Below, in pieces: positions 15,803 to 24,029 of a stretch of 64,000 nucleotides of DNA. The translations under genes were made by a program, and so were the position numbers. Every line of letters begins with the position of its first letter. Within the stretch, counting starts at the first letter, position 1. Under the pieces are notes generated by a model. It was given only the letters and a program-made list of their open reading frames with translations, did no database searches and had not been told where the DNA came from. Source of the DNA: Ruminococcus sp. UBA7158 (lineage in GTDB: Bacteria > Bacillota > Clostridia > Oscillospirales > Ruminococcaceae); NCBI GenBank assembly GCA_002491605.1, contig DKWG01000066.1:1-64000 (forward strand), read 5' to 3'.

Positions 15803-16756
15803 TTAATTAAAATATTTTTTCACAAACCATATATCCTTAATCTCAAAGGTCTTGCCGTTGAGATATGATAAGCTTTTGCAGTCGTCGCCCATGTTAAATG
15901 TGAGCTTATAGGCACACAGAGCCTGGGTTTTAACATTATAGCGGCGATTTATCTCGTTTACGCCGTATTTACCGTCGCCCAAAAGCGGACAGCCTATAAA
16001 CGCCATGTGCGCTCTTATCTGATGAGTTCGCCCGGTAATAAGGTCGATTTCGCACAATGTCAAATCACCGACAGTTTTCAGCACTCTGTACCCCGTCACA
16101 ATCTTTTTTGACATAGGCACTTCATTTGAATATATTTTTACCGTGTTGCTTTTCTCGTCCTTTATGTGATATGCCTCAATGACAGCCGATTTGGGTTTTG
16201 GTTCTCCGAGTGTCACACAAAGGTACTTTTTTTGAATCGTTCGTTCCTTAACAGCAAGATTCAAAGTTCTCAAGCTCTCGGCGTTTTTTGCGCATATAAC
16301 AATCCCCTGCGTGTTCCTGTCCAGACGATTGCAAAGGGACGGGGTGAAGCTGCTTTCGTTTTCCGGTATATACTCGCCCTTTCGGTAAAGGTACTTTTTA
16401 ATCCTGTTGATAAGTGTATCGACGGAATTATCGTCGTCCTCATGAACAACCAAGCCGCACGGTTTATTTACAAGCAAAACGTTATCGTCCTCATAAACAA
16501 CGTCAATATTGTCGCTTACGGAGAGAAAATCGTTTTCAGACGGTTCCGAAGCGAAAAATTCATCGTTTATATACAGCTCCAAGACGTCTCCGACAGTTAA
16601 ACGGTCGGATATTTCGCAGCGTTTGCCGTTCAGCTTTATACGCTTTAGCCTGATGTATTTATATAAAAGTGCCTGCGGAAGTCTCGGAACAGCCTTTTTT
16701 ATGAACTTGTCCACCCTTTGCCCGCTGTCGTTCGAATTTATTATAAACTGTTTCAT
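15803..16756 (-). CDS. RluA-family 23S rRNA pseudouridine synthase
   Basis: About 317 residues. An N-terminal S4 RNA-binding domain (GQRVDKFIKKAVPRLPQALLYKYIRLKRIKLNG) is followed by the RluA catalytic domain with the active Asp in NRLDRNTQGIV and the later GRTHQIRAH motif. It isomerises uridines in large rRNA or tRNA; the exact site cannot be told (RluC/RluD group). ATG at 16756 preferred over an in-frame TTG 15 bases upstream. The SDR gene lies 31 bases upstream on the same strand. Confidence 0.9.
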   Translation of the reverse strand: MKQFIINSNDSGQRVDKFIKKAVPRLPQALLYKYIRLKRIKLNGKRCEISDRLTVGDVLELYINDEFFASEPSENDFLSVSDNIDVVYEDDNVLLVNKPCGLVVHEDDDNSVDTLINRIKKYLYRKGEYIPENESSFTPSLCNRLDRNTQGIVICAKNAESLRTLNLAVKERTIQKKYLCVTLGEPKPKSAVIEAYHIKDEKSNTVKIYSNEVPMSKKIVTGYRVLKTVGDLTLCEIDLITGRTHQIRAHMAFIGCPLLGDGKYGVNEINRRYNVKTQALCAYKLTFNMGDDCKSLSYLNGKTFEIKDIWFVKKYFN

Positions 16757-16787
16757 ATTCAAATCTACCAATTATACAAGCCGAAAT

Positions 16788-17549
16788 TTAAGCTTTAGAC
16801 ATCTTCATAACAATGCTGTGCGGCAGAAGCTTAGCGACAAGTCTGTAAAACTTATAAAACAGCTTGTTGGTGTAAACACATCTGCCCTTTTCAAGTGCTT
16901 TTAAAGATTTTTCAGCGACCTCTGACGCATCGCAGTAAGGCAGAGTGTCAAAGGTCTTAGATGAACCCTTAGCTATATTTGCGACCTCTAAAAACTCAGT
17001 TCTCATAGGTCCGGGGCAAACGCACATACACTTTATTCCCCTGCCCTTAAGCTCCTGATGCAGACCCTTTGTAAAGCTTAAAACGTATGCCTTTGTCGAC
17101 GAATAAACGGTCAGTCTTGTATTAGGAGCAAAAGACGCTATCGAAGCGACGTTTAAAATCGCCGAGCCGGCTCGCATATGCTTTAAGCAAACCGCCGCAA
17201 CGCCTGTCAGCCCCTTGCAGTTTAGGTCGACCATAGACGTCTGACTGCTGACGTCGGCGTCAATAACATCAGCCAGCTTGCCGAAGCCGGCGTTGTTGAT
17301 CAAAAGCCTGACTGAAGCGTCTGAGCTTTTAAGTCTGTTTTCAAGCTCGATGTACGACTCGTCCTTTTCCAAATCCAAGGCGACCGGAACGCACTTTACT
17401 CCTGCAATTCCGTTTGCAAGCTCAGTGAGCCTGTCAAGCCGCCTTGCAACAAGCCAAATTTCATCTAAATCGGAATACTTAGTTGAAACCTGCTTCAGGT
17501 ATTCAATTCCCAAGCCGGACGAAGCACCCGTTATTATTGCTACATTCAT
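16788..17549 (-). CDS. Short-chain dehydrogenase/reductase
   Basis: A 253-residue classical SDR: cofactor loop TGASSGLG (residues 7-14), NNAG block at LLINNAGFG, and the catalytic YSSTK (Tyr-x-x-x-Lys). Substrate unknown; the sequence resembles the DltE/YqjQ-like general ketoreductases. GAGGAG precedes the ATG. A promoter TTGACA (17655-17660) with TAATAT or TATAAT at 15-17 bases lies about 85 bases upstream on the minus strand. First gene of the SDR-rluA unit. Confidence 0.85.
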   Translation of the reverse strand: MNVAIITGASSGLGIEYLKQVSTKYSDLDEIWLVARRLDRLTELANGIAGVKCVPVALDLEKDESYIELENRLKSSDASVRLLINNAGFGKLADVIDADVSSQTSMVDLNCKGLTGVAAVCLKHMRAGSAILNVASIASFAPNTRLTVYSSTKAYVLSFTKGLHQELKGRGIKCMCVCPGPMRTEFLEVANIAKGSSKTFDTLPYCDASEVAEKSLKALEKGRCVYTNKLFYKFYRLVAKLLPHSIVMKMSKA

Positions 17550-17691
17550 TTTATTCTCCTCAAATTGCCGTCTGATTATAAATAAATCGGCAAAACCAAG
17601 TTCAAAATCTGCCCGTGAAATACCTTATACTATATTATACAACCTTAAGAGTTTTGTCAACAAAATTAATCATTCTGTAACCTAATGCGTC

Positions 17692-17860
17692 TTGAAAACG
17701 CACTTGTGCCATGATATAATAACAATAAGCAAGCTGTAAACAGCTATTATACTGATTTAAAGTATGCCGTTTTCTCATTGGCGGTTTTTAATGAGAATGT
17801 AGCAAAAGCCAACAGCCGCCGTTTCCGACATTACATTATATTGCCATATACAAAAAAGCA
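17692..17860 (+). repeat. Dispersed intergenic repeat, copy C, with promoter TTGAAA-N17-TATAAT
   Basis: TTGAAA (17692-17697), 17 bases, TATAAT (17715-17720), then an AGCTGT-AA-ACAGCT hairpin, a TGATTTAAA block and the TGCCGTTTTCTC core shared with copies at 1993 and 58303. It lies in the 389-base gap between divergent SDR and CotH genes and may provide the CotH promoter. Confidence 0.5.
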
Positions 17861-17938
17861 TTTTTATGCTTAATCGTTTAAAAGATATAAGACTCAAGAC
17901 AAAAAAGATATTCTTTCAGTCTTTTTTGAAAGAAAGGA

Positions 17939-19693
17939 ATGTTAAAAGAATTGAAATACAGTTCAAGATTTATTGCTGTTTTGTGCGCCTTAGCAGTCTC
18001 ATCTGCGTCGTTCACAGCCTGCGCAAAGGAGCAGCTGCCTCAGCCGTCTCAAAGCGGTACAGATACATCGGGTTCATCCGATCCGATTACGTCAACCGGA
18101 GCCGAAATTGATGATAATGTTCCGCTGAACACTGTCAGCCATCGTGAGGATAAAACGCCCACTGTCGGCACAACAACAGACGAAATGCCGGACACACCGA
18201 GTATAACGGATGTAAGTTTCTCCGGCACGGTGACAAATCCACCCGTCACATCGCATGATATTCCGACCGTCACTCAGGCAACCAATGAAAACAACGAAAT
18301 AATTGACGACTACAAATCGGATATCGTTTTTGACACAGAGGACCCTGATGAGCTTTACTCGAAATTCGGTCTTTCAAGAAGCTCAAGGCAGAGCTATTAT
18401 AACTCAATATGCGCCGACTGCGACCTGCCCATCATACACGTTTCAACCGAAAACAAAAAGGAAGTCCTTTCCCGTGACAACTATATATCCTGCCTTGTAG
18501 AGATTATGAACTGCGAGGACGAGTATAAAATGGACGCAACCTCAGCCGGAATAAGAGTTCGAGGAAATGCCAGCGCATATTACGGCAATGAGGCTGATCT
18601 GAAAAAAAACGGCGCTCCGTATAGAATTAAGTTTACACAGAAGCAGTCTGTCTTGGGCTTAAATGATAACGCAAGGTGCAAATCCTGGGTGCTTTTAAAA
18701 ACATATGAGACAGGCGTCAGAGATCATTTGGCATTCGAGCTGGCGAGAGCTATAAGCGAGGGTAAATACTATGCGTCGGACTCACGCTTTGTTCAGGTTT
18801 ATGTCAACGAGGAATATAAGGGGCTGTACTTGCTGTGCGAGCAGAGTCAGGAAAATCCCAATCGTGTTGCAATAAACGAATGCGAAGAGGGCTACACCGG
18901 AACAGACATCGGCTACTTTGTCGAGCTTGACAACTATTCCTACACCGAGCCTTGGCGCTTCATGCTCAATTACAACAAGGAATCCATTACGGACGACTCG
19001 GGAAAATCAAGAGTCCCTAAAAAGTATTACTACACCGTCAGAAATGACATTTACTCTGACGAGCAGCTAAAGTTCATTGAAAGATACTTTGAAGTGTGTT
19101 ACGAAATACCCTTGAGGGCTATAAAATACGGTGAGTTCTACCGTTTGAACGACGATTTTACCCTGACATTGGCGCAGGACGAATTTGCATCCGCATATGA
19201 ATGCGTTTCACAGGTATTGGATCTTGAGTCGTTTGTCGATATGTATATCACCTACGAGATTGTCAACGACCAAGACGTCGGCGGCGGAAGCTTCTTCTTT
19301 GCTGTGGATTTCGGAAACGTATCGAAGTATAAAACACTGACCTGCGTATGTCCGTGGGACTTCAGCTGGGCGTACACCGATTACAGTGCCAAGTCAAACG
19401 GCGGCTTATACGCTGCCAACTTCAAGGACAGCTACTTTGTTGAGCACTGGGGCGACCGCTCCAATCCGTGGCTGATACTCCTGTACTCTGCCGATTGGTT
19501 TAAGGATTTGGTTAAGGAAAAGTGGAACGAAAGATATCCTGCCATCCTTGAGACTATTGAAACGGTAAGAGGAACTGTAAATACCTACACAAGTGATTTC
19601 AATAAAAACGGTTCAAGTAAAGCCTCTCGTGCCAAAACAACACTTGACTGGACCGAGGACAGAGTTAAGTATTTAAATTCGCTTTGGGGATAG
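17939..19693 (+). CDS. CotH-kinase-family lipoprotein
   Basis: A 584-residue extracellular protein. An N-terminal hydrophobic leader ends FTAC (Cys28), a near-consensus lipobox; a Ser/Thr/Pro-rich spacer runs to about residue 150; the CotH domain follows with IPIIHV-like start, GIRVRGNAS, WVLLKTYETGVRDHLAFELAR and DFSWAYTD blocks. CotH proteins of spores phosphorylate coat proteins; gut Clostridia carry many secreted versions of unknown substrate, some in cellulosome-like systems. AAAGAAAGGA abuts the ATG at 17939 with no spacing, so a TTG at 17951 may be the real start. A 9-bp inverted repeat (17900-17908 with 17920-17928) just before the ribosome site could modulate translation. Confidence 0.8.
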   Translation: MLKELKYSSRFIAVLCALAVSSASFTACAKEQLPQPSQSGTDTSGSSDPITSTGAEIDDNVPLNTVSHREDKTPTVGTTTDEMPDTPSITDVSFSGTVTNPPVTSHDIPTVTQATNENNEIIDDYKSDIVFDTEDPDELYSKFGLSRSSRQSYYNSICADCDLPIIHVSTENKKEVLSRDNYISCLVEIMNCEDEYKMDATSAGIRVRGNASAYYGNEADLKKNGAPYRIKFTQKQSVLGLNDNARCKSWVLLKTYETGVRDHLAFELARAISEGKYYASDSRFVQVYVNEEYKGLYLLCEQSQENPNRVAINECEEGYTGTDIGYFVELDNYSYTEPWRFMLNYNKESITDDSGKSRVPKKYYYTVRNDIYSDEQLKFIERYFEVCYEIPLRAIKYGEFYRLNDDFTLTLAQDEFASAYECVSQVLDLESFVDMYITYEIVNDQDVGGGSFFFAVDFGNVSKYKTLTCVCPWDFSWAYTDYSAKSNGGLYAANFKDSYFVEHWGDRSNPWLILLYSADWFKDLVKEKWNERYPAILETIETVRGTVNTYTSDFNKNGSSKASRAKTTLDWTEDRVKYLNSLWG

Positions 19694-19819
19694 ATGTTTT
19701 TACCGCTCGACAGTGCGTCGGGCGGTAAAGCTTTATAAATACATATAATTAATGTGACTGCCTATCAGCGTTAAAGTGCTGACGCAAAAACTATCATTAT
19801 TAAATGTCGGCAACTGCAC

Positions 19820-19856
19820 AAAAAATGAACGCCCTAAAACAGAGCGTTCATTTTTT
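19820..19856. terminator. Bidirectional terminator between the CotH and surface-protein genes
   Basis: Perfect 13-bp inverted repeat AAAAAATGAACGC (19820-19832) / GCGTTCATTTTTT (19844-19856), with T runs in both directions, between convergent genes. Confidence 0.8.
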
Positions 19857-19874
19857 GCTTATTCATTTTAAAGA

Positions 19875-20471
19875 TTATCTCTTCTTAGAAACAGCGATTG
19901 CAGCAGCAGCTACAGCCATAGGAAGAACTGCTAAAACGATACCTGTGTTAGCAGGAGCAGCAGGAGTTGTCTCTGCGGGAGTCTCAGCAGGTATTTCTGC
20001 AGGAGTCTCTGCCGGAGTTTCAGCAGGTGTCTCAGCAGGAGCAGCAACGTCAGCAACTACTTCGAGAACCTCAAAAGTGGTGTTTGCAAGAGGAGTTGCA
20101 TAGTCAGGACCCTTTACCTGCAAAACAGAAGGCTCAGAAGAACCGCCGTAAGCGCCGCTGAGGTCACAGTACAAATCAAATGTAGCTTCGAAAGCACCGT
20201 CAACAACTTCAACAACAGCAACGTCTGTTACACGGGCAACATCAGCAGAGTCTGTTAAATAGAATCTAACAGCAGTGTTATCACTTGTTCCCTTAACATT
20301 TACAGTAACTGTAGCACCGTCAGAAACATCAACACCCTCAGGAATAGCTACCTGGAAGTTCTCGTTGAGTCCGGTACCAATCTCACCGGTAAGGTCAACA
20401 TTAGCGAAAACGCTGACGCTGAGAGCCATAACCATAATCATTGCAACTGCGATTGATAAAATTTTCTTCAT
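19875..20471 (-). CDS. Secreted surface protein with Pro-Ala-Glu-Thr repeats and C-terminal anchor
   Basis: A 198-residue protein from the ATG at 20471, which has AGGAGG upstream and begins a classical signal peptide (MKKILSIAVAMIMVMALSVSVFA). Residues 24-140 form an acidic beta-rich domain; then come tandem ETPA repeats (about residues 146-168), encoded by 12-15 base DNA repeats at 19970-20040, then PANTG, a hydrophobic segment and KKR at the very end. The tail has the layout of a sortase sorting signal (xxNTG variant) or a simple membrane anchor. No sortase is visible nearby. The substrate or ligand is unknown. Confidence 0.7.
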   Translation of the reverse strand: MKKILSIAVAMIMVMALSVSVFANVDLTGEIGTGLNENFQVAIPEGVDVSDGATVTVNVKGTSDNTAVRFYLTDSADVARVTDVAVVEVVDGAFEATFDLYCDLSGAYGGSSEPSVLQVKGPDYATPLANTTFEVLEVVADVAAPAETPAETPAETPAEIPAETPAETTPAAPANTGIVLAVLPMAVAAAAIAVSKKR

Positions 20472-20512
20472 GTTTTTTCCTCCTAATGTTATTTTGGTTA
20501 TTAACCAAGAAC

Positions 20513-20541
20513 ATTTTAACATTAATAATACATCAAGTCAA
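20513..20541 (-). promoter_or_regulatory. Promoter of the surface-protein gene
   Basis: TTGACT (20536-20541), 17-base spacer, TAAAAT (20513-20518) on the minus strand, about 45 bases before the ATG. Confidence 0.65.
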
Positions 20542-20701
20542 TAAATGTGTGAAGAATAATCAAAAATAGCCTTAACTTTTAAAGATTTGTCCAATGGATT
20601 GCTGCTGTTTCGGGTTAGGCGTTTATTTGTCATTGAGAAAATGCCTTGCTTAACATTATATACAGATGATTTCCATGAACGAATTTTTTGATCGTTTCGG
20701 C

Positions 20702-20730
20702 TTGACAAATGCCGTCCTACAAGATATAAT
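20702..20730 (+). promoter_or_regulatory. Promoter of tRNA-Pro
   Basis: Consensus TTGACA (20702-20707), 17-base spacer, TATAAT (20725-20730), 18 bases before the tRNA. Confidence 0.85.
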
Positions 20731-20747
20731 TATAGCGTTGTGAATTT

Positions 20748-20824
20748 CGAGGTGTAACTCAGTTTGGTAGAGTGCTTGGTTTGGGACCAAGATGCCGCAG
20801 GTTCGAGTCCTGTCACCTCGACCA
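20748..20824 (+). tRNA. tRNA-Pro (anticodon TGG)
   Basis: Acceptor stem CGAGGTG/CACCTCG closes a 77-base cloverleaf with encoded CCA. The anticodon stem CTTGG/CCAAG frames loop TTTGGGA with anticodon TGG at 20782-20784. The T arm contains GTTCGAG. No gene overlaps; an apparent reading frame on the opposite strand is spurious. Confidence 0.95.
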
Positions 20825-21060
20825 ATAAAAATGGACCCCTTGTGGGTCTATTTTTATTGTCGGAAGCGATAGGCGAGCAGAAGCTGCCGAAGCTTGCGAC
20901 AAAAGGCAGAAATCCATCCTCAGACATAAACGAGCAAAAATAGCCGAACATTCCTATACGAAAAAAGCAAGCTTCCGACTTGGCGCGTCCGACCGCCAAG
21001 TATTGGTCGATGTCCTGTCACCTCGACCAAAAGAAAAAGCCGCCAAGGCTTTTTTCTTTT
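20807..21060 (+). repeat. Duplicated tRNA-Pro 3' end flanking a 186-base insert
   Basis: Nineteen bases of the tRNA 3' end including CCA (20807-20825) recur exactly at 21012-21030, followed by a second terminator hairpin (21029-21060). The insert has a 9-bp inverted repeat, GTCGGAAGC (20859-20867) / GCTTCCGAC (20971-20979), and CTTGGCG/CGCCAAG. Such a direct repeat is what site-specific integration at a tRNA gene leaves. No integrase gene is present. Bases 21061-21424 hold only the TGATATAAT at 21261-21269, a likely promoter for the response regulator. Confidence 0.5.
20824..20858 (+). terminator. Terminator of tRNA-Pro
   Basis: A 15-bp near-perfect inverted repeat (20824-20838 with 20844-20858) ending in T5 directly after the tRNA. 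Confidence 0.75.
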
Positions 21061-21424
21061 GTGCTCTTATCGAAACTTGTCAAGATTAATGGACAGATAA
21101 AAGAGCGAAAATATTCCTACACTCATCCAAGTAAAGAACCCAAAAGCGTATCACACAATTTCTCAAGTTTTTATTACCGCATATATCATTTTCAAAACAT
21201 TAATTTTTGAGCCGTTTTTATTAAGACGTCTCATTTTGTATGGATTTTTTATCTCCCCCGTGATATAATCTCAATTGAAAAACGGGAAGTCCGATGATGC
21301 TGATTTTCGCTTTGCTTACAGACAAAGCCTATAGGTTAACTCTAAAGCAGTATAAACCGTGTGCGCCTGTCAAGCATAAAACAATACTTTTTTTAGCTTC
21401 ATTACAAAGGGAGTGGTCGCAACA

Positions 21425-22096
21425 ATGTACAAAATATATCTTGTCGAGGATGACGGCGGCATATCGTCTGAGATTAAGCGTCAGGCGCAGACTTGGGGCT
21501 ATCAGGTGAAAGTTGCCGAGGATTTTAAAAACATCACTGCTGAGTTCACGGCGTTTGAGCCTCACATTGTACTCATGGATATATCTCTTCCGTTCTACAA
21601 CGGATACTATTGGTGTCAGGAGATAAGAAAGCTTTCTAAAACGCCCATTATATTCGTCTCGTCCGCATCCGATAATATGAACATAGTTATGGCAATGAAC
21701 ATGGGCAGAGACGATTTTATCGCAAAGCCGTTTGACATGAGCGTTTTAATGGCTAAGGTCGCCGCACTTTTACGGCGGACATATGACTTCGGCTCTGATA
21801 TGATGATTATTGAGCATAAGGGAGCGTTTTTAAACGTCAGTGACAACACACTTACTTATAACGGTGAAAAGATACCGCTGTCTAAAAACGAATACCGAAT
21901 CCTTTTGACCCTTATGGAGAACAAATGCCATGTTGTAAGCCGTGAAAGGCTTATGCAAAGGCTTTGGGAAACAGACCAGTTTGTCGATGAAAATACACTG
22001 ACGGTCAACATAAACCGATTGAGAAAAAAGCTTGACTCAGCCGGCTTGACCGGGTTTATTCAAACCAAGTTCGGAGTTGGGTATATTGTTGAATAG
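21425..22096 (+). CDS. OmpR/PhoB-family response regulator (BceR-like)
   Basis: 223 residues from the ATG at 21425 (AAGGGAG upstream; an in-frame GTG at 21413 is within that site). Receiver domain: acidic pair Asp9/Asp10, phosphoacceptor Asp52 in LMDISLPF, Lys in FIAKPFD. The C-terminal winged helix (TYNGEKIPLSKNEYRILLTL, then WETDQFVDENTLTVNINRLRKKL) binds DNA. It is followed 12 bases later by a short-loop histidine kinase and then by an ABC transporter, the classic BceRS-BceAB order for antimicrobial peptide sensing and resistance. Confidence 0.93.
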   Translation: MYKIYLVEDDGGISSEIKRQAQTWGYQVKVAEDFKNITAEFTAFEPHIVLMDISLPFYNGYYWCQEIRKLSKTPIIFVSSASDNMNIVMAMNMGRDDFIAKPFDMSVLMAKVAALLRRTYDFGSDMMIIEHKGAFLNVSDNTLTYNGEKIPLSKNEYRILLTLMENKCHVVSRERLMQRLWETDQFVDENTLTVNINRLRKKLDSAGLTGFIQTKFGVGYIVE

Positions 22097-22108
22097 GAGG
22101 AACGCCTT

Positions 22109-23098
22109 GTGAGCTTTTTAATGATATATTTGCGGCATAGACTCAGAATTATTCTGTTCTTTTTGGCTTGCTCAGCGGTGTTTGTTTTTTCATTTTGGCT
22201 GTATCGACTGCCGTTGGCGGCTGTTATATACCCGATAATTTTGTGTGCGGCAGTGATTGCGGCGGCATTTATGTATGATTATGCGAAGTCGCTGAAAAAA
22301 TACCGCAGGCTCATGGAGACATCAAAGCTTAAAGCGTCCCTGATGCCTTTAATGCCGTGTGCGTCAAGTCTTGATGACATCGGCTATCAGGCTGTCATAG
22401 CGTCATTGAAAGATGAGATAAGCGAGCTTGTCTCCGACAGCGACCTAAGGTATAAAAGCATGATAGAATACTATACAGTCTGGGCGCATCAGATAAAAAC
22501 CCCCATTGCTTCTATGAAGCTGAGCCTCGTGGCTTCGGACAGCGCAGTTTCCCATAAGCTGAGCTGTGAGCTTTTGCGTATTGAGCAATATGTAGATATG
22601 GTCATGACATTTTTGCGGCTTGACAGTGAATCAACCGATTACGTTTTTAAAACGCAGGACGTTGATGAGATTATAAGGCACTCCGTCAGACGGTTTGCAC
22701 ACGAGTTTATTCTCAAAAGGATTGCTTTGGAATATGAACCCACCATGCTTACGGTTGTAACCGACGGCAAGTGGCTCGGCTTTGTTATAGAGCAGCTTTT
22801 ATCCAATGCACTGAAGTATACTCAAGCAGGAAGCGTCAAAATATATTTAAAGGACGGAAGAAGGCTCTGCATTGCCGACACCGGAGCAGGAATCAACCAA
22901 AGCGACCTGCCGAGAATCTTTGAGATGAGCTATACCGGCGGCAACGGTCGAAGCATTCAAGGTTCAAGCGGATTGGGGCTGTACCTGTGCAAAAGAATTA
23001 TTGACAATTTGGGATTTTCAATAAGCGTACAGTCGGAGCTTGGCAAAGGAAGCGTATTTATTATTGATTTGAGCCAGGACGAGCTTAATGTTGAGTAA
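22109..23098 (+). CDS. Intramembrane-sensing histidine kinase (BceS-like)
   Basis: A 329-residue kinase with two N-terminal membrane helices (residues about 13-32 and 38-57) joined by a few residues only, so it has no external sensor domain; such kinases read their signal from the partner transporter. His127 in WAHQIKTPIA is the phosphorylation site; ATP-binding boxes follow at LLSNALKYT, DTGAGI and SGLGLYLCK. GTG start with AGGAGG nine bases upstream. It is translationally close to the regulator gene. Confidence 0.93.
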   Translation: MSFLMIYLRHRLRIILFFLACSAVFVFSFWLYRLPLAAVIYPIILCAAVIAAAFMYDYAKSLKKYRRLMETSKLKASLMPLMPCASSLDDIGYQAVIASLKDEISELVSDSDLRYKSMIEYYTVWAHQIKTPIASMKLSLVASDSAVSHKLSCELLRIEQYVDMVMTFLRLDSESTDYVFKTQDVDEIIRHSVRRFAHEFILKRIALEYEPTMLTVVTDGKWLGFVIEQLLSNALKYTQAGSVKIYLKDGRRLCIADTGAGINQSDLPRIFEMSYTGGNGRSIQGSSGLGLYLCKRIIDNLGFSISVQSELGKGSVFIIDLSQDELNVE

Positions 23099-23138
23099 AA
23101 GATATGCGCTGCTTTTGTGTATCTAATGAACTTGAACA

Positions 23139-23213
23139 TTACAAAAACGTAAGAATTAATGCTTAAAATGTAAGCCGAATCTATGGCGAAGCATTTTAAG
23201 CATTTGATATAAT
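23139..23213 (+). promoter_or_regulatory. BceR-type operator and promoter of the transporter genes
   Basis: TTACA-AAAA-CGTAA (23139-23152) matches the known BceR-like box TNACA-N4-TGTAA with one mismatch. A perfect 10-bp inverted repeat GCTTAAAATG (23161-23170) / CATTTTAAGC (23192-23201) lies between it and an extended -10 TGATATAAT ending at 23213; no good -35 is seen, as expected for an activated promoter. Confidence 0.6.
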
Positions 23214-23249
23214 CAGCTCATGAAATCTATTTAAGAAAGGCAGATTGAT

Positions 23250-24017
23250 ATGAGTATTTTAGAAGTATCCGGCATTCGCCGTGTTTATACGACGCATTTG
23301 GGTGCGAACAAGGTTGAGGCGCTTAAAAACGTCAGCTTCACAGTTGAAAAGGGAGAGTACGTCGCCATAATGGGCGAGTCCGGTTCGGGCAAGACTACCC
23401 TGCTGAACATTTTAGCGGCTCTCGACAAGCCGACAAGCGGTAGGGTTATACTCGATTCAATGGACATATCAAAAATCTCGGAATCAAAAATCGCCGAGTT
23501 CAGAAGAGACAATCTCGGTTTTGTTTTTCAGGATTTTAACCTTTTAGACACCTTTACCTTGGAGGACAACATCCTTCTTCCGCTCGTCCTCGCCGGAAAG
23601 ACGTATAAGGATATGCACCAAAGGCTTTTAGACGTCACCAAAAAGCTCGGCATTTCTGAGCTTTTAAAGAAATATCCCTACGAGGTGTCCGGAGGACAAA
23701 AGCAGCGTGCCGCTGTTGCAAGAGCGCTGATAATTGACCCGAAGATTATCCTTGCCGACGAGCCTACAGGCGCTCTTGATTCAAGGTCCTCCGACGAGCT
23801 GCTGAGACTGTTCACAAAGATAAACAATTCCGGTCAGACTGTGCTGATGGTAACTCACTCCGTTAAAGCCGCAAGCTCGGCAAACCGTGTTTTGTTCATT
23901 AAGGACGGCGAGGTTTATCATCAGCTGTACCGTGGAATCGACACAGACAGCGAGATGTATCAAAAGATTTCCGATACCCTCACCATGCTTTCAAACACTC
24001 AGTCTTTAGCTGACTAA
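23250..24017 (+). CDS. ABC transporter ATP-binding protein (BceA-like)
   Basis: A 255-residue ATPase: Walker A GESGSGKT (residues 42-49), Q loop [10 protein letters not shown], signature VSGGQKQR, Walker [13 protein letters not shown], and the switch His in MVTHS. It powers the large permease encoded 12 bases downstream. It is of the MacB/LolD class that drives mechanotransmission rather than import; in Bce systems it frees lipid II-cycle intermediates from bound peptide antibiotics. AAAGG precedes the ATG. Confidence 0.93.
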   Translation: MSILEVSGIRRVYTTHLGANKVEALKNVSFTVEKGEYVAIMGESGSGKTTLLNILAALDKPTSGRVILDSMDISKISESKIAEFRRDNLGFVFQDFNLLDTFTLEDNILLPLVLAGKTYKDMHQRLLDVTKKLGISELLKKYPYEVSGGQKQRAAVARALIIDPKIILADEPTGALDSRSSDELLRLFTKINNSGQTVLMVTHSVKAASSANRVLFIKDGEVYHQLYRGIDTDSEMYQKISDTLTMLSNTQSLAD

Positions 24018-24029
24018 GGAGGACGAAGC

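Noticed and set aside
16166..16600. Plus-strand frame of 144 codons
   Set aside because: It lies fully within the rluA gene on the other strand and has no family likeness or ribosome site.
19970..20040. Possible CRISPR-like short repeats
   Set aside because: They encode ETPA repeats in frame in a protein gene, have no spacers and no cas genes nearby.
19804..20103. Plus-strand frame rich in Ala, Gly, Val and Ser repeats
   Set aside because: It is the antisense of the ETPA repeats of the surface-protein gene; that gene has a signal peptide and AGGAGG, this frame has neither.
20730..20999. Reading frame of 89 codons on the minus strand over tRNA-Pro
   Set aside because: It is the reverse complement of the tRNA and its flank, with no ribosome site or protein-like composition; such frames are a common false call.
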